Positions 46,200 through 55,700 of a stretch of 64,000 nucleotides of DNA are shown piece after piece. Position 1 is the first letter of the stretch. Each line of letters starts with the position of its first letter. The DNA is taken from the NCBI GenBank assembly GCA_903896925.1, contig CAITZM010000033.1, positions 1-64,000 of the forward strand. Direction: 5' to 3'. The notes beneath the pieces are model-generated. The model saw nothing but the letters and a program-made list of their open reading frames with translations. It did not search any database and had not been told where the DNA came from. The translations under genes were made by a program, and so were the position numbers. This stretch comes from an uncultured Lentisphaerota bacterium (GTDB lineage: Bacteria; Verrucomicrobiota; Kiritimatiellia; CAIQIC01).

Positions 46200-47522
46200 T
46201 CAAGGGGCCACACGAAACGGAAAATTCGCGGTGGCCGCACCGCCCTTGCCATCCTGCACGGTCACGAACAAACGATAAGGGCCGGCGGCGGCCGGGCTGG
46301 TGAACACACAATGGGTGGAGTTGTTCTGCGTGACCAGTTCCGGGAAGGCGGGCGGGACCGCTTCCGCATCGCCGCCCACGCCGGGCGCGGCGCTTTCGGC
46401 GACGACCAGCCATCGATAGGTGCACACGCCCCCGGCAGGTTGCTCCATGTCCAGGTCGGCCGTCAGCGTCTGGCCGGGCTTGACCGTCTGGCCGGCGGCG
46501 GCGGAAGTCAGCGCGCGAATTTCCGGGCAGCGCTGCGCGGGCCATTGGCCGGTCCAGGCTTTCGTCATCGCGTCCACCGGCGACAATTTTTCCAGCGTCG
46601 GCAGGAACATGCCGAACCACGTCGCGGTGCGTTCCTGCTTCCAGCCCCAGACGAAGGCGAACGTGCCGAGGCATTGTTCCTTGCCCTCGTTCAGTTCGGT
46701 CACGAGCCGTTGCGTCGCGTAGAAGGTGCGCGCCTTCTCATGGCTCGTCGGTTCCAGCGGCGCGCCCCAGGCGGTGGCCGGGACCTCCCACGGGCCGCGC
46801 ACGCCGAACTCGGTGACGACGAACGGTTTCGTCCAGCCGGCCCGCTTCAGCGCCTCGCCCGCGCCCGCCGCGCCGCCGTAGGAATTGACGCCGAGGATGT
46901 CGAGGCTGGGGCAATGACGCTGCACGTTCTCCACCTTCGCCGCGTTGAAGGCGATGACGCTCATCACTGGATGAGCGGGATCTTCCTGCTTGATGAGCTT
47001 GGTGAGTTCCTCGATCTCCTTGAACACCGCCACGCTGCCGGTTGGCGACGCCGGCCCTTCCATCTCGTTGCCCAGGCCCCACACGAGCACCGCCGGGTGG
47101 TGCTTGTAGCGACGGACGGCAGCCACCACCTTCTCGCGCTGCGCCTGGACCTTGGCGGGGTCGGAGTAATTGAAACCGTGGCGCTCGTGCTCGATCCAGA
47201 GCCCCGGGACGACCATGAGGCCCAGTTGCTGCGCGCGGTCGATGAAGCGCGCGCCGCCGGTCACCTTCGCCTCCAGCGTCTCCACGCTCCAGGTGCGCAC
47301 GCAGTTGCCGCCGGCCTCCTTCAGCTTCTCCAGCAGGCCGGGCGCCTCGGCGCCGCCCGCGCCGTGCATGGAAAAAGCCGCGCCGTTCACCTGCAGGCGC
47401 CAGCCCGACGGGCTGATCGGCTGCAGCTCCACCTTCGCCGGCTCCTGGGCATTGCAAGCCGCCGCGCAGAGCAACGGCGCCAAGTGACCCAGAACGACGC
47501 GCGCGAACTTATTTCTTTTCAT
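46200..47522 (-). CDS. GH2/GH5 TIM-barrel-like glycoside hydrolase
   Basis: GGNCVRTWSVETLEAKVTGGARFIDRAQQLGLMVVPGLWI; HPAVLVWGLGNEMEG; SLDILGVNSYGG; PFVVTEFGVRGPWEVP. Confidence 0.78.
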   Translation of the reverse strand: MKRNKFARVVLGHLAPLLCAAACNAQEPAKVELQPISPSGWRLQVNGAAFSMHGAGGAEAPGLLEKLKEAGGNCVRTWSVETLEAKVTGGARFIDRAQQLGLMVVPGLWIEHERHGFNYSDPAKVQAQREKVVAAVRRYKHHPAVLVWGLGNEMEGPASPTGSVAVFKEIEELTKLIKQEDPAHPVMSVIAFNAAKVENVQRHCPSLDILGVNSYGGAAGAGEALKRAGWTKPFVVTEFGVRGPWEVPATAWGAPLEPTSHEKARTFYATQRLVTELNEGKEQCLGTFAFVWGWKQERTATWFGMFLPTLEKLSPVDAMTKAWTGQWPAQRCPEIRALTSAAAGQTVKPGQTLTADLDMEQPAGGVCTYRWLVVAESAAPGVGGDAEAVPPAFPELVTQNNSTHCVFTSPAAAGPYRLFVTVQDGKGGAATANFPFRVAP

Positions 47523-47985
47523 CGAATTCCAGCTCGACGAGTTTCTGCTTGGCGGCGTCGGCGGGTTTCCAGAACCAGCCCTTTTCGTCCCAGCATTGGG
47601 CCCACTTGAACCCGGCGACCAATTTGGCGAAAGCTTCCTTCGCGCCTTGTTTGTCGCCCTTCTTGAGCAGCACCTCGCCCTTGATGAACAGGCAGGTGCC
47701 CACGTCGTTGAGCGCCCAGCGCTTGAACGTCTCTTCCTTCGGCTCGGTGGCCGGCAGTTCCTTCAAGGCCTCCTGCATTTTTTTCGCCTCGGCCTCGTAG
47801 AGCTCGATGCACTTGCCCACGTAGGCGAGCGCCTCCTCGGCGTTCCCGCTCCCGTGCGCCTTCCACGCCTTGCTGGTCAGCGTCTCCGATTTGTGGTCGC
47901 CGAAATCCGGCGCTGCCGCCGCCGGTTGCACCAGGACGAACGCCGCGAGCAACGCGGCCACGATGCTGTTCACGTAGCTGTTCAT
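47509..47985 (-). CDS. Small secreted protein with TPR-like features
   Basis: MNSYVNSIVAALLAAFVLVQPAAAAPDFGDHKSETLTSKAWKAHGSGNAEEALAYVGKCIELYEAEAKKMQ; WALNDVGTCLFIKGEVLLKKGDKQGAKEAFAKLV. Confidence 0.65.
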   Translation of the reverse strand: MNSYVNSIVAALLAAFVLVQPAAAAPDFGDHKSETLTSKAWKAHGSGNAEEALAYVGKCIELYEAEAKKMQEALKELPATEPKEETFKRWALNDVGTCLFIKGEVLLKKGDKQGAKEAFAKLVAGFKWAQCWDEKGWFWKPADAAKQKLVELEFDEKK

Positions 47986-48005
47986 TTCCGTCTCCTGCTT
48001 GTGTT

Positions 48006-49085
48006 TTACGACTGCTGCACGGTCTCGATCATGGCGAGAATATTTTCCAGCGGCGTGCCGGGTTGGACGTTGTGGCAGGAGCAGCAGATGAAGCCCTCGC
48101 GGCCGGCGCCGAGCGTGGCCAGGCAGGCGCGCGTCTCGCGGCGGACGTCGTCGGCCGTGCCGCGCGGCAGCACGCTCTGGTTGTCCACGCCGCCGTGGAA
48201 GATGACGCGGTCGCCGAACTCCTTTTTCAGCTCCGCCGTGTCCATGCCCGGACAGGCGTGCTGGATCGGGTTGAGCACGTCCACGCCGCAGTCGAGGATC
48301 GGCCGCAGCAGCGGCCGGGCGGCGCCGTCGGTGTGATAGAAAACTTTCAGGCCGTGGGCGTGGATCAGGTCGCACCAGCGCCGCATGCGCGGCTGCAGGT
48401 GCCGCATCCACGCGGCGGGCGAGATCAGCAATCCCGTCTGTCCGCCGATGTCATCGCTGATGAAGACCAGGTCGAGGTAGGGGCGCGCCTGCGCGAAGAA
48501 CCGCCGCATCATCTCCGACTGGATGGCCTCGATCCGGTCGAGGATCGCGTCCACCAGTTCGGGGCTTTCGGCGATGTCGAACATCGCCTGCTCCAGCCCG
48601 CGCATCTGGCAGTAGATCTCGAAGAACGACACCCAGGGGCCGATCACCGCGAAATCGTGCGACGCCTTCTTTGCGAGGGCCGTCGCGCCGGCATAGTCGA
48701 AGCGCTCGACCTGCGGCCACCACGCATAGGCGTCGAGCGACTCCGGCGTGTCGAAGCCCAGCAGCGGCGCCGTGCCGAACTCGGCGTAGTGCGCCAGGCC
48801 GGCCTGCACGCCCTTGAGCGGCACGCCCCACATGGTGCGGTCGCCGCCGCTCTCCGCGCCCGCCCCCGACTGCCCGCCGGCGCGCGCGCCGACATCGGTC
48901 CGGTAGTCCATGAAATCCCAGACGATCTTGTCGAGGCCGAGCGCCTGCCACATCGCGAAGTCGTCGGTGACGCCGCAGTGCTGGCGGAGCAGGGCGGCGA
49001 TCTCCGGCGTGTGCCAGAGGTCGACCGGCAGGCGGTCCACCGGTTGGCGCGCCAGCGTGGCGAGCACCCGTTCCTTAGGTTGCAT
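48006..49085 (-). CDS. Uroporphyrinogen decarboxylase (URO-D) family protein
   Basis: MQPKERVLATLARQPVDRLPVDLWHTPEI; SDDIGGQTGLLISPAAWMRHLQPRMRRWCDLIHAHGLKVFYHTDGAARPLLRPILDCGVDVLNPIQHACPGMD. Confidence 0.88.
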   Translation of the reverse strand: MQPKERVLATLARQPVDRLPVDLWHTPEIAALLRQHCGVTDDFAMWQALGLDKIVWDFMDYRTDVGARAGGQSGAGAESGGDRTMWGVPLKGVQAGLAHYAEFGTAPLLGFDTPESLDAYAWWPQVERFDYAGATALAKKASHDFAVIGPWVSFFEIYCQMRGLEQAMFDIAESPELVDAILDRIEAIQSEMMRRFFAQARPYLDLVFISDDIGGQTGLLISPAAWMRHLQPRMRRWCDLIHAHGLKVFYHTDGAARPLLRPILDCGVDVLNPIQHACPGMDTAELKKEFGDRVIFHGGVDNQSVLPRGTADDVRRETRACLATLGAGREGFICCSCHNVQPGTPLENILAMIETVQQS

Positions 49086-49250
49086 AGTCGGTTCCTTTCT
49101 GCTGCGGCCCTATCAAACCACAGGGCGTGCGTTTTGAAAATGCCCAAACCGCGCCGAAGACCGGTGGCGAGGGCGGGTGGCGAGGGGCGGAAGAAGGAGG
49201 ACAGAGGTCGGCGGTCAGAGGTCGGCAGGAAGAGGCGGAAAGGAATTCAC

Positions 49251-49320
49251 CACGGAGGTCACAGAGGTCGGAGGAGGTCACAGAGGAAAAAAACAGCCGC
49301 GGATGAACACGGAAAGGAGG
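49251..49320. repeat. ACCACGGAGGTCACAGAGG-type intergenic repeat (3' flank of giant gene)
   Basis: TTCACCACGGAGGTCACAGAGGTCGGAGGAGGTCACAGAGGAAAAAAACAGCCGCGGATGAACACGGAAAGG; related to 61575-61650. Confidence 0.8.
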
Positions 49321-49450
49321 CAGCAGATATTTTAGCTCAAAGACACGAAGGCAAGCACCCTGCGACAGGCCCGACAGGGATGGCGCAGAGAAGATTCTTT
49401 GCCTTGTTAACCAGCAGAATTTCATTTTCTCAACACAATTTACCCGGATT

Positions 49451-49480
49451 TCGACAGAACCATTGCCGACAGAATCATCA
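49451..49480. repeat. Two-unit tandem repeat TTTCGACAGAACCAT/TGCCGACAGAATCAT
   Basis: 15-bp units in tandem directly visible. Confidence 0.55.
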
Positions 49481-49590
49481 GGCGGCGAGGGGCAGATTTA
49501 GCTGATGGGTCGCTGACAGGCAGCAGGCTCTCACACCTTGTTGATATGGTTCTACTCTGACGCTTTGAGCGGCGGAGGGACTCTTCGTAG

Positions 49591-49647
49591 AAGCGGCGTC
49601 CTCGCCGCTTTTCCTTTGCGTTGGGTCTACGCGGCGGGACGCCGCGT
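49591..49647. repeat. Paired GC-rich hairpins AAGCGGCG-TCCT-CGCCGCTT and ACGCGGCG-GGA-CGCCGCGT
   Basis: Two perfect stems at 49591-49610 and 49629-49647. Confidence 0.7.
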
Positions 49648-49776
49648 CCACGGGTTGTTGTGCGGGCGCGGTCGATGCGTGGGTACGGCTGGGCTCGCGG
49701 GGTGGGCCTGCCCGGCGCAGCGCCGCGCGCAGCCGGGAAAACCCCGCCCACGAAGAACAGAGGATAAGCGGCCGGC

Positions 49777-52700
49777 TCAGCCCTGCGCGGTGCAGCGGCG
49801 GCGGATGCGCCGCACGAGCCACGCGACGCCCACCAGGCCGAGCAGCGAGGCCGTGCCCGGCTCCGGCACCGCCGTCAACGTGATCTTATGCCCGTTGGCG
49901 AGGTTGTCACCGTAGTTGATCGTGAACAGATTGGTCGAACCGCTCTGGCCGACGACGGGCAGCATCATGCCCTGCGCCCACAGCACGCCGTTGCTCGGCC
50001 CGCCCACATCCATCAGCGTCAGCCACTGGGCCGCGTTCAGCGGGTCGAAGTCGGAAGCGCCTGTCCAATCCACGAGGGTGTAGGACGCGCCGGCGACCAG
50101 GCTGTAGGCCCGCAGGTCCAGCTTCAGCAGGCCGCCGGAGATGGTCAGGCTGTTGGTGACGATGCTCCGGTCGTTGACCTGGGCGCCGTTGCCCAGTTCC
50201 ATCTCCAGGATGCCGGCGTTGGCCAGCGTCAGGCTGGCGACATATTGCGTGGCGATGCTGTTGCCCGGCGCGTAGACGCCGCCGCTGCCGACCACCAGCG
50301 TGCTGAGCGGGCCGTTGCCGCCCACCAGGCCGTTGCTGATGACGGTGATGACGCCGCCGTTATGCAGGCCGTTCACGAAGTAGTTCGCGTTGCTGACGAG
50401 CGTGCCGCCACCGAAGTTGTTCGTGCCGGTCAGCCTCAGCGTGCCGCCGCCGGTCAAGGTGAAGGTGCTGGCGCCCGTCAAGACACCGCCGAAGACGTTG
50501 GTGGCGTTGACCAGCTGGAGGGTCAGGCCGCCGCCGCCGTTGGTCACCATGCTCCCGCTGGCGCCGGTGAGGCCGGCGATGGCCAGGCTGTTCCCGTCCA
50601 AATCCAGGACCCCCAGACTGTCCACATAGACCCGCGTGCTGCTGGAGAGCGTGGCCCCGCTGGCGAGCTTCAGGGTGCCGTTGCTGATGGTCGTGGTGCC
50701 GCTGTAGCTGTTCGCGCCGGAGAGCGTCAGGGTGCCAACGCCGGACTTGACCAGGTTGCCGCCGTTGGTGATGGCGCCGGTGAGCGCGAGGTTGCCGGCG
50801 GACGTATCGAAGTTGCCGGAGGTGGCCAGGTTGACGGTGTTGGTCAGCTGCCACGAGCCACCGTAGGTGCCGAGCGAGCCGCCGGCCATCGTCACCAGGC
50901 CGCTGCCCAACGGATTGTCCTGGCCCATCCGGAGCAGGCCGTTGCTGATCGTGGTGCCGCCGACGTAGCTATTGTTGGCATAGGCTGCGGCGAGGGTCTG
51001 CGTACCGCTGCCGCCCATGACCAACGCCAGGTTGTTATCGTTGACACCGACACTGCCCAGCGAGCCATCAAAGAAACTATCGCCCGTCGTATGGAGGGTC
51101 AGGATGGAGAGCGTGGCCGCACCGCCGATGACCCTGTTCGTATTGAGGCCACCGCCCCCGTTGGTGCTGACCAAGCCAGCCAGCGTCTGATTATAACCAT
51201 CGAGCATCAAGGTGGCGGTATTGGTCCGGGCCGCGACGCTTTGCGCCTGCAAATTCAGCACCGTCGTCGTCGGCAGCGCGTCGTTGATGCCCAGCTGAAC
51301 CGTGAGGCCATTAAAGTTGACGTTGCTCACAGCCAGATACGTGTTGCCATTATAGGACGATTGGCCCTTCAGGATGTACAGCGCGCCGCCATTGTTGGCC
51401 GCACTGGCGCGCAACGTCAGGTCGCCTGTGCCGCCAATCCCTTGATCCATGGTGACCAAGGCCTTGCCGGCGTTATAGGTGTTGATGGCCGCACCGCCAG
51501 CCAACGTGATGGGCCCTTGCAGTTCGAAGACACCCGTGTTCTCGTTCAGCAGCAGCGCGCCGTAGGCGGCGGGAGCGGTGCCGATACCGCTGCCCGAGAG
51601 CGTGAGGGGCACCGCATTGGTCGTGTGGGACGCGAACTGCAAGCGTGCGCCATTGGAAACCACGGCGCCCACGCTCGCCGGGCTTAGCGCATCCTGCCGG
51701 TCCAGGCGCAACACACCTTCGCCCACCAGCGTCCACCCCGTATAGGAGTTCGAGGCGTTAAGGGCCAAGACGCTGTTGCCGGTCTTGGTCAGCCCGCCGC
51801 CGCCGGAGAGCACTCCGCTATTGGTGGAAGCGGTGTTGTTGCCGCCCACCGTCAGAGTGATGGCATTGCCGCTGAGATTGGTCAGGCCGATGTTCTGCGT
51901 GCCGGCCAGGCCGCCGAGGGTGAAGGCCGTGGTGCCGCCGATGAAGCTGACCGTACCCGCCGCGTTCGTATAGTTCAGCGTGCTGTTGGTCAGGGCCAGC
52001 GTGCTGCCGATGACCAGCGTGCCGGCGTTGGGGATGGTGTCGCCGGAATAGGCGTTGGTGCCGGCTATCGTCAGCGTGCCGGCGGTGCTCTTGACCAGCG
52101 CCGCGCCGCCGTTGAACTGGCCCAGGTTCATCAGCGTGCCGGACTGCAGGTTCAAGACACCGAGCGGAGCGGCGGCGCTGCCGATGCTCGCGCCGGTCAT
52201 GTCCAGCGTGCCCCCGTTGAGGTTGATGGTGCTGGTGCAGTTGCTGGGACCGACCGTGATGGGGGCGTAGGATCTAAAGACGCCGCCGGAGAGGGTCAGC
52301 GTGCCATTGGCGGAGCCGGTGCCGGTTTGGGAGGCGAGCGAGAAGCTGCCGCCGGGATTCACGGTGAACTCGCCGCCGCCGACCATCAGCGTGGCCGTGG
52401 CCGTGGTGGTGTTCGCACCGCTCTTGGCCGCCATGACGATGCTCGTCACGGTGAAGACGCCGTTGTCGAAATAGAGATTGCCGAACGCGCTGCCGGCGCC
52501 GCCGCCGGTCTCGATGCCGTTGGTCAGGGCGCCGGCGGTGACGTACGCCGGATGGCCCAGCAGGTTGAGCGTGCCCGTGATGGTCGCACCGGTGCCGGTA
52601 CCCGTCTTGCTGCCGATGGTGATCTCGGTGGTCGCCCCGCTCTTGCCGCCAATGGTCACGGTGCCGGCGCTGCCGTTGGTCTGTGAGGCAAATTTGACCA

Positions 52701-55700
52701 CCCCGTTGGCCTTGGACAGGCCGATGGTGAGCTTATCCACGGCCAAGGTGTTGACACCTGCGCCCAGGATGAGGGTGCCGCCGGTGGCGCCTGCGTTCGA
52801 GCCAAGCGAGTGCCCAACTTGCAGCGCCGTGGCGGTGATGAGGTTGTTGGTGTCGGACAGGGTCAACTGGCCTGAACTCTTCTGGCCATAGCCGACACGC
52901 ACTTCGTTGAGCGGGACGGCGCTGCTGCCAAGGATCACGCTGCCCAGTCCGGAGAGGTCCAGTATGCCGCTGCTGGAACTGGTGTCCACGGCTTGGGCCC
53001 TGCCGATGACCACATACGCGGCTGTATTGGTGACCACCAAAGAACCCGCACCGCTCACGACCAATCTATTCGTGGTGGAAGTGGTGCCTCCAAAATCAAC
53101 ACCATTGGTGAGGCCGCCCGCCCCGTTGATCGTCAACGTCTGGCCGGCGCCGATGTTGATCATGTTCGTGGCGAACGCGCCGGTGGACTGCACCAGCAGT
53201 TGGCCTATGGTCTGGCTGTAGGAGGGGAGATCCAGATGGCCCGCGCCGGTGCCTTCGCCCAAGGACACTCCGCCCGTGGTCGGCAAAGCATCCGTGATAC
53301 CTACCCGCAAGGTATTCCCATTGTTGACCAAGGTGCCACCGCCGAAACTGCTGGCCGCCGTCAGCACCACGGTACCGCCGTTGCCGCCGCCGACGACCAG
53401 ATTGGAGGAACCGCCTATCGCCGCCGGATAGGTCAACACGCCGCCGCCACCGCCCAGGCGATAGGTCGTGCCATTGAAGGCCCACGCGCCGCTGTAGGTC
53501 CCGGTGCTGCCGGCCGCCATGCCGAGGAACAGGCTGTTGAAGCCACCCGTAGCAAAGTCAATCGTCTCGGAGTTGTCGCCGACCATGGCCAGGGCGCCCG
53601 CCGAGGCGGTGTCGAGCCTGCCGGAGCCCAGCCAGTTCACCACCGAGCCATAAGCGCCGGTGGCCACCAGCGCGCCGGCGCTGTTGATGAGCACGTTGCC
53701 GGTGGGCGGCAGGGCACTGGCGCCGAAGGCCAGCAAGCCGCCGTTGACGAACGTCCCCCCGCTGTAGCTGTTGGCGCCGGTGAGCTGCAGCACGCCGGTG
53801 CCGACCTTGGTCAGGCTGCCCCCTTGCGACAGCACGCCACCATAGACCAGATCCACGTTGTTATTGCCCAGGGAGAGCGCCACGTTCACGCCACCCGCGT
53901 TGGTCAGCGCCACATTGCCCGTGCCCGCCAACCCGCCCACGGTGTAGGCGTTGGTGGTGGCGGAGAAGCCGAGGCCGTCAGATGCAGCAGCATTGGTGAT
54001 CGTGACGAGCTGCGCCGCCGTGGAGCTCAGCAACAACAATTGCCCGCCGTTGATGGTGGTGGGGCTGACGAAGGCCGTGGTGTTGGTGAGCGCCAGCACG
54101 CCGCCGTTGATGGTCGTGGGCCCCGTATACTTGATCGTGGTGCCGCTCAAGGTTTGCGTGTAGGTCCCGTTCATGAGCAGCGCAATATTCCCGTCGATTC
54201 TGCCGGAATAGACGTGGTTCGTCGGGTTGGGATTGCCCAAGGTCAACACCACCTGGGTGGCATTCACGGTATTGGTGATCGTGCGGGTGAAGGACGAATC
54301 CCTCAGGCCTGCGAGCGTTTGGCTGAAGCCGTTGAAGTCGAAGAGGCCGGTGGCGGAACCGGCCACCTGCAACACAGCGTTCGTGGCCAGGCCGTTGTTC
54401 GCCCCCAGTTTGACCGTGTCCTGCGAGATGCTGAAATCGGCATACGAGCCGCCGCCGCTAAACACCACGGTACCGATCCGGCTCACCACCCCCACCGAAC
54501 TGGTGACGGCACCGGCGATGACCAGGGTTCCCCCGGCACCCGTGCTGCCAAAATGGCCGCCGGCGGCCGCGATGTTACTGATGGTAATCGGGCCACTGAA
54601 CGCGCCGGTACTCGCACCCGCGTATTCAAGCAGGCCGCGTCCCGAGGCGCCGCTATTGTTATACAGCGCGATGGCGTTGGTGATGGTGACCCCATCGCCT
54701 ACCGTCACGCGCACCGCGGTGCTGGTCATGACCAAGGTGCCTGAGCCCAGCGCAGCGTTGTTGTTCAAGGTCAATTGACCGGCGCTGATGAAGGTGCCGC
54801 CGCTGTAGGTGTTGCTGCCGCCGAGCGTCGTGGTGCCCGTGCCGGTCTTGGTCACGGTGCCCGTGCCCGCCAGGTTGGCCGTGGCGGTGCCGCCGGAGAA
54901 GGCGTAGGACGCACCCACCAGCGTGCCGTTGGAAATGACGCCACCGCTCAGGGTGACGACCCCATTGGTCACATTGGGGAACGTGTTCAGATCGTAGCCG
55001 CCGCCGCGCACGGTCACCGCGGCGGTGGCCGGCAACGCATTGAAGAGGCCCAACTGCAACACGCCGTTGCTGATGGTGGTGGTGCCGCTGAAGCTGTTCA
55101 CGGCGTTCAGCACGAGCACGCCGCCGCCGCTCTTGGTCAGGCCTCCGATGTTGGAGTCATCCAGGACGCTGGCGAAGGTTACGGGCAGGTTGGTGGTGTC
55201 GATGGCGATGGCGCCGGTGCTGTTCTTGATCCGCGCAGAAAGGTCCAGGGTAATGCCCGACCCGTACCGCAGGGTGCCGCCGCCAAAGGTGATATCGCCG
55301 CTGGTGCCCAGTGCCGCATCGTTGTTGAACGTCAGCACGCCGCCATTCAGCCGCGTCCCCCCGTTATAGGAGTTCACGCCGGAGAGCACCAGCGTACCGG
55401 TGCCGGTCTTGGTCAGGCTGCCGGCCCCACCGATGCTGTCGGCGACCAGCAGGGTGCCACCCGCGCCCACGCTCAGCCCGCCATTGAAGGTGCCCCAGTT
55501 GATGGCATAGCCAACCAGGTTGGTAATCAAGCTGCCGGTCACTTGCAACGTACCGCCATTGACATGGAGGTTGCCCGCCGCCGGCAGGTTGACGTAGTCA
55601 CCGATGGATAGCATCCCTCCCTCGAGTGCCATGCCACCGGTAAAGGTGTTCGTGCCGGACAGCGTCGTGACGCCACCGCTGTTGGTCAAGGCCCCGGAGC

